64,000 nt of DNA from Ardenticatenaceae bacterium (GTDB taxonomy: Bacteria; Chloroflexota; Anaerolineae; Promineifilales; Promineifilaceae): the NCBI GenBank assembly GCA_020634435.1, contig JACKBS010000010.1:124001-188000 (forward strand), written 5' to 3'. Positions 1 to 8,844 of this stretch are shown piece after piece. The position numbers were made by a program, and so were the translations under genes. The notes below the pieces were generated by a model. The model did not search any database. It was not told the DNA's origin and saw only the letters and a program-made list of their open reading frames with translations. How positions within the stretch are numbered: the stretch's first letter is position 1; every line of letters starts with the position of its first letter.

Positions 1-494
1 AGCAGGCGGTAGGTGTCCCACAGCATAATCCAGAAGCGCTCGTCCAGCGCAGTAAGTTCGGTGGCCGTAAGGCGGGGTTGCGGCATGAGGGCGCGGCCAC
101 AGTCGGCCTGATACTGCTCAGCCCAGCCATTGCGGTCTTTCAAGATGCGAATGTCGCGATCCCACGGATTGGGTTCCAACTCAGATTGCAGTTCGTAGCG
201 ATAGTCGGCTTTGGTGCCGTTGCTGTAGAGGGCGATGTGGAAATACGGCCGTACATGTTCCGCATCAAACGATTTAGCAGGCACGTACTGCATCACCGAC
301 TGGACAAAGTCGCGCCGCTGCCGCCAGGCGCGTTCGCGGACTGTCTCGTCGGCAAATACCAGGGCCACATCCATGTCGGAATAGGCGTCGTTTTCGCGAC
401 GGCCGTATGACCCAGACAAAAAGCAGGCCACAATGTCGCCTTCACTCATAACGCGCTGCTGCAACCGCACCAATACCCGATCTTGTTCAAACAT
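1..494 (-). CDS. Nucleotidyltransferase-fold protein, 3' part cut by window edge
   Basis: The reading frame starts at the ATG complementary to 492-494 and runs without a stop off the left edge, so only about the first 164 residues are visible. It opens MFEQDRVLVRLQQRV and has GSYGRREND followed by SDMDVAL, the G-S-x-G-R ... D-x-D signature of the polymerase-beta nucleotidyltransferase fold, with both metal-binding aspartates present. Proteins of this type transfer a nucleoside monophosphate to small molecules such as aminoglycosides, or act as toxin/antitoxin partners. No HEPN partner or resistance gene is visible, so the substrate cannot be called. The frame contains ACGGCCGT copies at 245 and 399. 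It points towards the left edge, away from the next gene. Confidence 0.8.
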   Translation of the reverse strand, partial: MFEQDRVLVRLQQRVMSEGDIVACFLSGSYGRRENDAYSDMDVALVFADETVRERAWRQRRDFVQSVMQYVPAKSFDAEHVRPYFHIALYSNGTKADYRYELQSELEPNPWDRDIRILKDRNGWAEQYQADCGRALMPQPRLTATELTALDERFWIMLWDTYRL

Positions 495-548
495 CTATCA
501 ATCCCCAGGCAAAATAATTTGGGGCGATTATACCGATTTCTCGTAAAT

Positions 549-2209
549 TTACTTCTCAATGATGGGCAGCCACAGCTCGCTGCGGCATTGGGCGGAGGTA
601 TGCACTTTGCCTGTGCCCACCGTGTTTCGTTTGTAGGTAAACGGCTGGTTGATTTTTGCGCCGCTGATGAAGTATTGCCCTTGCAAGACCAGGCGAAGCT
701 CGTCCCCTTTGCGGAAGTAGGTGGCCGACGGTTCAAATTGCAGTTCCATTTTGGCAATCTCGCCCCTTTGCAGCGGCTTGAGGATCGCAAAGTCATGTTC
801 TGGTGAGTAGGGCGTGCTTAATGTTTCGTTGACTGTGCGCAGGGCGACCCGCTGGGCGGTTTTGGTGACGATGTCGTTGGGGAAGCCATAGGTGCCGTCG
901 AAGTTAACTTCTTTGCCGTCGTGGAACTTTTGGATTCCGGCAAAGATGTTGGCATCGTCACAACCATCGAGTTCGATGTAGAGGACTAGTTTCAAAGGCC
1001 CAACCACTTCCGTGTCACGCTTAAAAAAGTAGGTGTATTGGAGACGGCCGTTTGCCAGTTCAAATGTAGCTATAGCATCAGGCACCTCGTATGTGCTAGA
1101 TAGGGTGCCATTTTGACCATCCAGGTAAAACGGCGTCCAGACCACATTTTCTGGTGGCCACTGATTTTCGTAACGAACCTCTTTTACTTCATCGCCAAAC
1201 TCGCGAATTTCCAGACGCACTTTGGGATGTTGCAGCATGCCGTTGTCTTCACCTTTTAGGAAGTGGTCGAAGAATTTGAGCATGAGCGCATTGACTTCGG
1301 CACTGTAGTAAGCAGTCCACTCGCCGCCGCGATGGGTGTAGAGCCATTTGTGTGCCGAACCTGCCCGCTCGTAAACACGCTGGCTGCCGCGTGTGTGCAT
1401 CATTTGCGAGGCAAAGCTAATGCAGTTCAGCATGGGCACGGTGATTTTCTCAAAATCGGCGACAAAGGATTGCCACCATTCATCTCTGGTTGGCCGGTCG
1501 CGTTGTTGTTTGCCCATGTCGAACCGTCGCCAAAGGTTTGCAGTCGGCTAAAGAGAAAAGGCGTGAAGCCAACTTCCATCACCCCGCCGGGGTAAAACCA
1601 ATCTTTGTAGAGGTCTGACACGCCTTCCCAAGGAATAATCGCTTTAAGATGCGGTGGGTTCAGGGCTGCCACTCTGTATTGGTTGATTGCCAGATACGAC
1701 ACGCCAAGCAAGCCAACATGGCCATTGGACCAGGGCTGGACGGCAGCCCATTCAATTGCGTCGTAAATATCTTCAATCTCTTCTTCGCCAAAATAGACCT
1801 GCGGCTCTTTGCTTTTGGGCGATAGCCCAAAGCCCCGTTTGTCGATATTGATGACCGCGTAACCATTTGCCGCCCAAAAATCGGGGTCGGGGGCTTCAAA
1901 GCTGGTCTCGTCGGAGAAGCTAATCTGCCCTGGCTGGCGGGCCAGACGTAGCTGGATGTGCATGTAGCCATCTTTGCAAAGCACGTCTTTACGTGCTGGA
2001 TGCAATGAAACGATGGCAGCAAACGCTCCTTCATAGGCTGGCATGTAGATGTTGGCGCTCAGGTAGCTGCCATCACGGGTGGGAATGTGGACATCGCGCA
2101 AAATCTTGATCGCGGGGCTAATTTCTTTAACCATCACATTGGGCGGCTTGATCAGGCTCCGAAGCTTGCGCAGGATTTGTTTAGGGGAGTTCTTTTTTTG
2201 GACAAACAT
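549..2209 (-). pseudogene. CocE/NonD (S15-type) alpha/beta hydrolase, split by a frameshift
   Basis: Two overlapping frames together make one CocE/NonD hydrolase. The upstream frame (2209 down to about 1427) carries the hydrolase core, with the nucleophile serine in GVSYLA and RDGSYLSANIYMP near the start. The downstream frame (about 1517 down to 549) carries the rest of the catalytic domain (HTRGSQRVY ... HKWLYTHRGGEW) and the C-terminal jelly-roll that S15/CocE enzymes use in substrate binding. The frames meet around 1500-1520, and one missing base (or two extra) would join them. Family members hydrolyse esters or acyl-peptides. The start at 2209 (MFVQKKNSP) is preferred over an in-frame codon at 2251 that lies inside the preceding gene. 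It is the last gene of the TetR-HXXEE operon. It is either a recent pseudogene or a sequencing error. Confidence 0.8.
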
Positions 2210-2228
2210 TTTGTGACTTCTTTGTTGT

Positions 2229-2837
2229 TTAAACGGCCGTTGCTGTACCATGTTTTTTGTAGAGCATCACACCAATAATCGGCAGGATCAGGTTAACTCC
2301 CAGACCAATCACCAGGTGAATGTTCAGGAAAATGTTGGGGAGGATGCCCTGATTGCTCAGGTAAACGATTGACCAGGCTCCGACGGGAATGTTCAACAGC
2401 AGGCTAATAATCAAGCCAGGGTTGTACAGTTTGTGCGCTTTCATGCCCAAGGCGATATGGGCCACGCCTGCAAAAAATGAGAAATAGGGAATCCACAGCC
2501 CATACTGGTAATTTTGGCTGGCGAGCAGACCAAACAGCGGCAAGATGATCCAAATCAGGATGACGTTGACGTTAAAGATGAAGTTTTCATCCACAGGTTT
2601 ATCCGGGGTTTTCAGCTTGAAGATGTCCATATTGAAAAAACGGCCGAATCCGCCTGGAAAAATGTATTCCTCCGTTTCATGGAGCATGTAGAGCGGTGTT
2701 TGTAAAAGAAGCAGGAACAGGACGAAATCCGCCTCTTTAACGAAGGTGAAGAGAAAAATAAAGAGGTAAATCGAGAGAATGAAGCCTACTTTGGCCCACT
2801 CTCGTTTAAGCCAATAAAAGTATGCGGTGAGAGACAT
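2229..2837 (-). CDS. HXXEE domain integral membrane protein
   Basis: This 202-residue protein has about five hydrophobic segments. Near residue 53 it has HETEE, the motif that names the HXXEE family, followed by a cytoplasm/lumen-like stretch (FPGGFGRFFNMDIFK). The biochemical role of the family is unknown. It lies 12 bases after a TetR regulator and 19 bases before a CocE-type hydrolase, all on the minus strand, so the three are probably one operon with TetR controlling the other two. The final codons (T-A-T-A-V, stop) are formed by an ACGGCCGT copy at 2233. Confidence 0.75.
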   Translation of the reverse strand: MSLTAYFYWLKREWAKVGFILSIYLFIFLFTFVKEADFVLFLLLLQTPLYMLHETEEYIFPGGFGRFFNMDIFKLKTPDKPVDENFIFNVNVILIWIILPLFGLLASQNYQYGLWIPYFSFFAGVAHIALGMKAHKLYNPGLIISLLLNIPVGAWSIVYLSNQGILPNIFLNIHLVIGLGVNLILPIIGVMLYKKHGTATAV

Positions 2838-2849
2838 TTTGACTCCTTG

Positions 2850-3440
2850 TTATTTTTCTGTAGGTTGCAGCGAGGCTAGAAAAATACGCACAAACTCATC
2901 GGTCATTGCCTCGCTGGGGATGTTTGCGGGGAGCAGTTCCTGGATGGTGTGCATGCCCACCGCATAGCCAAAAAGCGCGCTCATGAAGGCTTGGGCCGTG
3001 ATCTGCGGGTCCAAGGCCCGTGCCTTGCCAGCATCTATCTGCTGCTGGAAATAACGCTCAAGCAGTTCAATCATGGAGGCCGGATTTTGGGCAAGGGCGG
3101 CTTTCATCTCAGGGAAGTGGCTGGATTCAAACAGCAGCATGCGTATGGCGTCTTGTTGAGCCAGAAAGAAGTGCAGGGCGTGTTGGCTGATGAGGCGCAA
3201 GTCTGCTGCCAAATCATGGGTTAGCTGTGCTTCAAGCAGTTCGATGTTTGGTCCACCGCCGATTTGGGGCAGGGCAGACCGAAAGAGCGTTTGTTTGTCG
3301 CCGAAATGACGAAAAAGGGTGACCTCAGCCACACCGGCTTTGGCCGCAATGGCCTGGGTGGTGGTGCGGGCGTAACCCAATGTCTGAAACGATTCTGCGG
3401 CGGCTTCTAGGATGCGTTGGCGGGCATTTTCTTTAGCCAT
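2850..3440 (-). CDS. TetR/AcrR family transcriptional regulator
   Basis: The 196-residue protein has an N-terminal TetR helix-turn-helix at about residues 8-55 (ARQRILEAAAESFQTLGYA ... VAEVTLFRHFGDKQTLF), followed by a helical ligand-binding C-terminal domain. Such proteins repress their own operon and are released by a small hydrophobic ligand. The neighbours downstream are an HXXEE membrane protein and a CocE hydrolase, which suggests control of their expression. An inverted repeat TGTGT-N4-ACACA lies 30 bases upstream of the start at 3470-3483 and is the likely autoregulatory operator. A GNAT acetyltransferase is divergent and could share the control region. Confidence 0.9.
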   Translation of the reverse strand: MAKENARQRILEAAAESFQTLGYARTTTQAIAAKAGVAEVTLFRHFGDKQTLFRSALPQIGGGPNIELLEAQLTHDLAADLRLISQHALHFFLAQQDAIRMLLFESSHFPEMKAALAQNPASMIELLERYFQQQIDAGKARALDPQITAQAFMSALFGYAVGMHTIQELLPANIPSEAMTDEFVRIFLASLQPTEK

Positions 3441-3469
3441 TTTGGTCCTTTTTGCGTGAGCAATGTTAG

Positions 3470-3483
3470 TGTGTGCTTACACA
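3470..3483. promoter_or_regulatory. Putative TetR operator
   Basis: The inverted repeat TGTGTgcttACACA lies in the 147-base gap between the TetR gene and the divergent acetyltransferase gene. Size and place fit an autoregulatory TetR operator. Binding is inferred. Confidence 0.5.
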
Positions 3484-3587
3484 TATTCTAGCCGTGCCAT
3501 TGGGTTTGTCAAGTCACAAACTGGTGGGTAATTCATGTATACTGTTACAATACCTTCAAAATCAACATAGGGAGTCTTGCCAAATAA

Positions 3588-4196
3588 ATGATGGTGAATG
3601 AGATTATGATACTAAATGAGTTGCAAATTGAGGGGGCGGCACAGGTGTTGGCCTTGGCAATGCAGGACGATCCGTTGTTTGCCTACTTGCTGCCGGATCA
3701 AAAGGAACGGCTGTCGCGCCTGCTTCCCTTTTTTACGGCCCATGTTCGGTTTGGTCATCTGTTTGGTGCAGTGTACACCACGGCAGGAGATTCGTTGGGA
3801 ACGGCCGTATGGCAAGCGCCTGGTGAAGAAATTACCCCAGAACGTGCGACCGTTTCGGGTATGAACCAGATTGGCAAAATCCTTGGCCCGGACAGCCTAC
3901 AGCGATTGGGCAAAACATTTGACCATCTCGGGGAAGTTCACCACTCGCATCTCGCGGCAAAACATTGGTATTTGATGGCGATTGGAGTGCGGCCTGATTT
4001 TCAGCGACGGGGCATTGGCGGTGCACTGCTTCGACCGATTTTAGACCAGGCTGCGGCGGACAGGTTGCCCTGCTATTTAGACACTTCCTTACCTGAAAAC
4101 CTCGTCTTTTATCGGAAACAGGGCTTTACGACGCTTGTAGAAAGCGTGCTGCCCGGAACAAATCTTCATTTTTGGACTTTGGAGAAACGGCCGTAA
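3588..4196 (+). CDS. GNAT family N-acetyltransferase
   Basis: The 202-residue protein has the GNAT acetyl-CoA loop RRGIGGALL at about residues 144-152 inside VRPDFQRRGIGGAL, then a C-terminal strand-helix typical of the fold (CYLDTSLPENLVFYRKQGF). It transfers an acetyl group from acetyl-CoA to an amine; the acceptor is unknown. The start is uncertain: ATG at 3588 follows GGGAG by 12 bases, and an in-frame ATG at 3606 gives MILNELQ. It is divergent from the TetR operon. The last codons (E-K-R-P, stop) come from an ACGGCCGT copy at 4187. Confidence 0.85.
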   Translation: MMVNEIMILNELQIEGAAQVLALAMQDDPLFAYLLPDQKERLSRLLPFFTAHVRFGHLFGAVYTTAGDSLGTAVWQAPGEEITPERATVSGMNQIGKILGPDSLQRLGKTFDHLGEVHHSHLAAKHWYLMAIGVRPDFQRRGIGGALLRPILDQAAADRLPCYLDTSLPENLVFYRKQGFTTLVESVLPGTNLHFWTLEKRP

Positions 4197-4339
4197 TAAT
4201 CCTTTTCCTCTCCAGATCAGTTGGGGCGGACACATCCCCCAATTCTCCCCTTCGCTTCTCTAAAAATTCACAGTAAACTAACTATTTCCGGTTATAATCT
4301 AATTTAAAGCTCTATTTTTCCAATCAAGAGGGGTGTAGA

Positions 4340-5506
4340 GTGAACGCTCAGTCACAGTTTGCACTGCGGAAGTTTGTTGCTCCTGAGTTTGTATTTGGCG
4401 TTGGTGCCCGCTTTTTAGCTGGGCAATACGCGCGGAATTTTGGGGCGCGCAAAGTGTTGATTGTGACCGACCCAGGCGTAACGGCCGTTGGCTGGACAGC
4501 CGACATCATGCAAAGCCTGGACGCGTACAATGTGCCCTATACCGTCTACGACAAGGTTTCCCCCAACCCCCGCGCCCACGAAGTAATGCTGGGTGCCGAA
4601 CTCTATCGCCGGGAAAAGTGCAACGTTATTGTGGCGGTGGGCGGCGGCAGTCCCATTGATTGCGCCAAAGGCATCGGCATCGTCTGCTCCAACAACCAGG
4701 ACATTCTGACCTTTGAAGGTATCGACCAGGTTGATTTGCCCATGCCCCCGCTGATTTGCGTTCCTACCACTGGCGGTACGGCCGCCGATGTTTCCCAGTT
4801 TGCCATTATTCTGAACCAGGATGAAAAAGTAAAGTTTGCCATCATCAGCAAGGCGGTGATCCCCGATGCGGCCCTGGTAGACCCGGAAACGCTAACAACA
4901 ATGGACCCTTACCTGACGGCCTGCACAGGCATCGACGCCCTGGCGCATGGCATTGAAGCGTTTGTCTCCAATGCCCACTCCCCCTTTACCGATATGCACG
5001 CCTTGGAAGCGATTCGCCTGATTTCAGCCAATATCGAAGCGTCTGTAGTCAATCCCACTGATTTGGCGCTGCGCGAAAAGATTATGCAGGGCAGTTTGGA
5101 AGCCGGGCTGGCCTTTTCCAACGCCAGTTTGGGAGCGGTTCATGCCATGGCCCACAGCCTCGGCGGATACCTGGACTTGCCACACGGTGAGTGCAACGCC
5201 ATGCTGCTGCCGCACGTTTTTGCCTACAACCATGCCGTTTCGGTCGATCGTTATCGGCTGGTTGGTGAAGCGATGGGTTTAGACATGCGTGGCATGGTGA
5301 TCAATACGCAAAAGCAGGTCGTATTTGCCGAATTTGAGCGGTTACGGCGGGCAGTAAAAATTAGCAACACGTTGGGGGATGTGGGCGTACATCGCACCGA
5401 TATTCCCACGCTGGCCGATAAAGCGATCAAAGATGCCTGCATGATCACCAACCCACGCCAACCCACACAGAGGGACATCGAGGTTGTTTATGAAGAAGCC
5501 CTCTGA
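4340..5506 (+). CDS. Iron-containing alcohol dehydrogenase
   Basis: The 388-residue protein belongs to the group III Fe-dependent dehydrogenases. It has the NAD(P)-binding GGGSPIDCAKG at about residue 97, PTTGGTAADV near 137, and metal-ligand regions GIDALAHGIEAF (Asp, His), GAVHAMAHSLGG and DLPHGECNAMLLPH. These enzymes reduce aldehydes or oxidise alcohols, with 1,2-propanediol or butanol dehydrogenases as typical members; the substrate here is not evident. The GTG start at 4340 follows an AGAGG sequence. The length is complete. The 3' end overlaps the downstream histidine kinase by 17 bases, so the two genes are co-transcribed and probably translationally coupled. Confidence 0.92.
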   Translation: MNAQSQFALRKFVAPEFVFGVGARFLAGQYARNFGARKVLIVTDPGVTAVGWTADIMQSLDAYNVPYTVYDKVSPNPRAHEVMLGAELYRREKCNVIVAVGGGSPIDCAKGIGIVCSNNQDILTFEGIDQVDLPMPPLICVPTTGGTAADVSQFAIILNQDEKVKFAIISKAVIPDAALVDPETLTTMDPYLTACTGIDALAHGIEAFVSNAHSPFTDMHALEAIRLISANIEASVVNPTDLALREKIMQGSLEAGLAFSNASLGAVHAMAHSLGGYLDLPHGECNAMLLPHVFAYNHAVSVDRYRLVGEAMGLDMRGMVINTQKQVVFAEFERLRRAVKISNTLGDVGVHRTDIPTLADKAIKDACMITNPRQPTQRDIEVVYEEAL

Positions 5507-6737
5507 GGTCCCTGAGCCCTCTGAAAATTGGGACAGTCTGCGCAACAAAATCATTGGCTTGGGCGAACGGTCGCTGCGCAAGAGCTACTACCCGGAACTA
5601 CAGCGCCAGCTGGAAGCGGTGCAGCAGAGCGAGGAGCGGTTTCGTCTGTTGGCGGAACATACTCATGACGGGGTGTTGATTCTTGAAGAGAATGTTATCC
5701 AATACGCCAATCCCCGATTGGACGAAATTCTTGGCGAGGCCACAAATGATTTGGCTGAAGGGTCTATGGTGGCCAACTTGTTTGCCCAACTGGACCTGGA
5801 ACTGTTGTCGCAGGCAGTTTCAACCAGTGATGAATTTTGGCTAATGCGCGCAGACGGCCGTAATCGCTATTTGCAAGTCCGTTGTTTCCGCATGCAGTTG
5901 GATGAGTTTGGCGACCGCACCTATGTAGTGGTCACCGACATGACGGCGCAAAAGCTGCGTGAGACGGCCCTAGAGCGGCGTGTACAGGAGCGTACGGCCG
6001 AATTGCAGCGGGCCAACGAAAAGCTCAAAGAGCTGGATCAGCTGAAAAATGATTTCATCTCCAATGTTTCCCATGACCTACGCACGCCGCTGACCAACAT
6101 CCAGTTGTTCTCGCAGCTGTTGGAAATGAACAAAAATCCAGAAAAGCGGCCGCATTACTGGTCCATTTTACATGCCGAATCTGCCCACTTGGAGATGCTG
6201 ATCAATGATTTGCTGACGCTTTCGCGGTTGGAACACGGCCGTTTTCCCCAGCAGCGTGAGCGTACCAATCTGCACCAGCTTATCAGCCAGGAACTGCAAT
6301 CATTTCAGGCGCGCATTCGCAGCAAGCAGCTGCAAGTAACCTATGAGCCGCCGGACAACTTGCCGCTGCTGATGCTAGACACGCACCAGATTCGGCAAGT
6401 GGTGGTGAATTTGCTGGCTAATGCCATTGCCTACACGCCGCAGAAAGGATGTGTTTGCATTTCCTGTACGGCCGTTGCTGATCATGAAATTGATTCTGTT
6501 TGCCTCAAAATTCAAAATGAAGGCCCGCCCATTCCGCAAGAGGATTTGCCTAACTTGTTTCAACGGTTTTATCGGGGCGAAAATGCGCGTGAAGCGCAGG
6601 AGCATGGCACCGGGCTGGGCCTGGCGATTTGCAAGCAGATTGTGGAGCAGCACGCAGGCACCATCGCTGTGAACAGCAATGAACAAGAGGGTACATCGGT
6701 ATTGGTTTGCCTGCCGTTTGGCGCAGAACTTGGATAG
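5490..6737 (+). CDS. PAS-domain sensor histidine kinase
   Basis: About 415 residues. An N-terminal linker is followed by a PAS domain (about 48-155, EERFRLLAEHTHDGVLILEENVIQYANPRL), a short coiled coil (ALERRVQERTAELQ), a HisKA dimerisation domain with the phospho-acceptor in SHDLRTPLTN, and a HATPase domain with N-box NLLANAIAY and the G-box GTGLGLAICKQ. No transmembrane segment is seen, so it is probably a soluble sensor. The ATG at 5490 is chosen over TTG at 5484 because GAGG lies just upstream. It lies inside the end of the Fe-dehydrogenase gene, an unusual pairing that suggests the kinase senses a state linked to that enzyme. No response regulator gene is adjacent. Confidence 0.92.
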   Translation: MKKPSEVPEPSENWDSLRNKIIGLGERSLRKSYYPELQRQLEAVQQSEERFRLLAEHTHDGVLILEENVIQYANPRLDEILGEATNDLAEGSMVANLFAQLDLELLSQAVSTSDEFWLMRADGRNRYLQVRCFRMQLDEFGDRTYVVVTDMTAQKLRETALERRVQERTAELQRANEKLKELDQLKNDFISNVSHDLRTPLTNIQLFSQLLEMNKNPEKRPHYWSILHAESAHLEMLINDLLTLSRLEHGRFPQQRERTNLHQLISQELQSFQARIRSKQLQVTYEPPDNLPLLMLDTHQIRQVVVNLLANAIAYTPQKGCVCISCTAVADHEIDSVCLKIQNEGPPIPQEDLPNLFQRFYRGENAREAQEHGTGLGLAICKQIVEQHAGTIAVNSNEQEGTSVLVCLPFGAELG

Positions 6738-6757
6738 ATGGCGAGAAAGAGTCGAAT

Positions 6758-7393
6758 TTAAGCTACAAAACAGCCAAAGGGAACGAGGATTAGGACAACG
6801 GCCGTTCCCAAAGCCAGCCCCGCCACAATTTGAGCCACAGTATGCCGCTTGAGGAACAATCGTACCCAACAAACTGACCCCACCAGCGGAATCCCTACCA
6901 TCAATCCCACGGGCCAACCAAACACCAATCCCAGCAGCACCGCGGTCGCCATTGCCCCCGTGGCGTGCAGACTGATCAGCCAGAACGAGTTGATCACCGC
7001 CAGTCCTGTTAGCTCAATGACGTTAAACAGAGCCAGGCAGCGCAGCAGCTCGGGGCCATCAAAGCGGGTAATCAGACCGTAAGCAATGGCGGCAAAAAAG
7101 ATGGCCGAAATGTAGGGAATGTTGCGCTCGCGCGTGTTGCTCATGTGGAGTTCGGCAATCCGACCCGTTTTGAGTAAAAACAGCACGACCAAAATGGGAG
7201 CCAGCGAGACGAGGATGCCATACTCGGCTGCCCATAGAAAACCCGCCCAATTTGGCCACGCATACAAACCAAAAGCCAGCCCCACCACAGCAAACATCAC
7301 CGGCGGGCTAACGACGTTTGAATAAATCCGGGCGGCTTTGACAAACCCTGTTCGGTTGTGGGCCAGGAAGTCGAGGGGATGGTGCTGTTTCAT
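6758..7393 (-). CDS. PAP2-superfamily membrane phosphatase
   Basis: This roughly 211-residue integral membrane protein has about six hydrophobic helices. It carries the PAP2 motif II-like LISLHATGAMA and a motif III-like RHTVAQIVAG, with the catalytic histidines at the membrane face. Family members dephosphorylate lipid phosphates such as phosphatidic acid or undecaprenyl diphosphate. The motif I region is weak, so the exact substrate and activity are unsure. The start (ATG at 7393) lies beside a repeat-rich stretch with no clear ribosome site. It follows the ahcY gene on the same strand, separated by a strong inverted repeat. Confidence 0.75.
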   Translation of the reverse strand: MKQHHPLDFLAHNRTGFVKAARIYSNVVSPPVMFAVVGLAFGLYAWPNWAGFLWAAEYGILVSLAPILVVLFLLKTGRIAELHMSNTRERNIPYISAIFFAAIAYGLITRFDGPELLRCLALFNVIELTGLAVINSFWLISLHATGAMATAVLLGLVFGWPVGLMVGIPLVGSVCWVRLFLKRHTVAQIVAGLALGTAVVLILVPFGCFVA

Positions 7394-7400
7394 CAAGATG

Positions 7401-7476
7401 ACAAGGTGACAAGGTGATGGGGTGACAAGGTGACAAAAAAAGCCTGGTCACCTTGTCACCTGCGGCTAAGGGCCGC
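7401..7476. repeat. Octamer tandem repeat with 14-bp inverted repeat
   Basis: The octamer GACAAGGT, exact or degenerate, is repeated in tandem from about 7400 to 7434. The last part, 7421-7434, is a perfect inverted repeat of 7447-7460 (14 bp stem, 12-base loop). A further 5-bp stem with a 5-base loop follows at 7462-7476. It lies between ahcY and the PAP2 gene and probably acts as a transcriptional terminator or mRNA-end structure for ahcY. It belongs to the same class of short tandem repeats seen at 12401, 57323 and 60277. Confidence 0.8.
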
Positions 7477-7494
7477 GGTCACCCTGTCACAAAA

Positions 7495-8754
7495 TCATGT
7501 CCCTTCTTGCCAGGAGTTTAGGTATTGCTGCTGGCGGTCGGTCAGGACGTCGATGTTGATGCCCATTGCCTTGAGTTTGATGCTGGCAATGCGCTGATCG
7601 ATTTCTTCGGGGACGGTGTACACTTTGTTTTCCAGCTTGCCTTTGTTGTCGGCCAGGTATTTGGCGCTGAGGGCTTGCCCGGCAAAGCTCATGTCCATTA
7701 CAGAAGCCGGGTGACCTTCGGCGGCGGCCAGGTTGATGAGGCGGCCTTCGCCCAACAGGTTCAGTTTACGGCCGTCTTTCATGGTGTACTGGTCTACGAA
7801 CGGCCGTACCCGCTTGGGTTCGCTCACGGACATATCGCGCAGCGCGCCTTTGTTCACTTCCACATCGAAGTGACCAGAGTTAGCCAGCAACGCGCCGTCT
7901 TTCATCACCTCAAAATGATGGCGATCAAACACGTGGATATTACCGGTGGCGCTGACAAAAATGTCGCCAATTGGGGCCGCCTCGAACATCGGCATGACGC
8001 GGAAACCGTCCATGACGGCTTCCAGCGCTTTCAGTGCGTCTACTTCAGTGACCACCACGTTGGCACCCAAGCCACGGGCACGCATCGCGATACCGCGGCT
8101 GCACCAGCCGTAGCCAGCCACAACCACCACCTTACCAGCGATGAGGTAGTTGGTTGCCCGAATCACGCCGTCCATGGTGGATTGGCCGGTGCCGTAGCGA
8201 TTGTCGAACAGGTGCTTGGTCAGGGCGTCGTTTACGGCCATCATGGGGAATTCCAGAGCGCCGTCGGCGGCCATCGCCCGCAGGCGGATGATGCCGGTAG
8301 TGGTTTCTTCGGTACCACCAATCACGTAATCCATCACGTCACGGCGATCGCGGTGGATGGTGCTGGTGACGTCTGAACCGTCGTCCATGATGATGTTGGG
8401 CTTGTGGTCCAACACGGCCTGGATGTGCTTGTGGTAAGTTTCGTTGTCTTCGCCTTTGATGGCAAAGACGGGGATTTCGTAGTGAGACACCAGAGAAGCG
8501 GCCACGTCGTCCTGGGTGCTCAGCGGGTTGCTGGCGCACAGCATCACGTCGGCGCCACCTGCTTGCAAGGCCACCATCAGGTTGGCTGTCTCGGTGGTAA
8601 CGTGCATACAACCACTAATCCGCATACCGGCAAACGGCCGTTCATCGGCAAATTCGTCGTACACACCTTTCAAAACTGGCATCTCTTGGGATGCCCACTC
8701 AATCCGCAACCGTCCGCCTGGGGCGAGATCGGGGTTTTTAATATCAAACTCCAT
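7495..8754 (-). CDS. ahcY: Adenosylhomocysteinase (S-adenosylhomocysteine hydrolase)
   Basis: The 419-residue enzyme splits S-adenosylhomocysteine into homocysteine and adenosine, removing the product inhibitor of methyltransferases. Recognisable family blocks are SGCMHVTTETANLMVAL, CASNPLSTQDDVAASL, NDALTKHLFDNRYGTGQS and the NAD-binding GYGWCSRGIAMRARGLGA. A strong AGGAGAT ribosome site precedes the ATG at 8754. It is 90 bases downstream of a PfkB-family kinase gene, which fits phosphorylation of the released adenosine. The protein is shorter than eukaryotic forms, as is usual for many bacterial and archaeal enzymes that lack the 40-residue insertion. Confidence 0.96.
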   Translation of the reverse strand: MEFDIKNPDLAPGGRLRIEWASQEMPVLKGVYDEFADERPFAGMRISGCMHVTTETANLMVALQAGGADVMLCASNPLSTQDDVAASLVSHYEIPVFAIKGEDNETYHKHIQAVLDHKPNIIMDDGSDVTSTIHRDRRDVMDYVIGGTEETTTGIIRLRAMAADGALEFPMMAVNDALTKHLFDNRYGTGQSTMDGVIRATNYLIAGKVVVVAGYGWCSRGIAMRARGLGANVVVTEVDALKALEAVMDGFRVMPMFEAAPIGDIFVSATGNIHVFDRHHFEVMKDGALLANSGHFDVEVNKGALRDMSVSEPKRVRPFVDQYTMKDGRKLNLLGEGRLINLAAAEGHPASVMDMSFAGQALSAKYLADNKGKLENKVYTVPEEIDQRIASIKLKAMGINIDVLTDRQQQYLNSWQEGT

Positions 8755-8844
8755 TTGAAAACATCTCCTTGAAAATAATTGTTCAACTGCAAAATTACCG
8801 ACTCAACATTACGACGGAAATTTCATCGTTGAGCAATTGGATAA

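Noticed and set aside
8755..8844. SAH riboswitch in front of ahcY
   Set aside because: The 90-base gap is AT-rich and I could not see the conserved SAH-riboswitch core.
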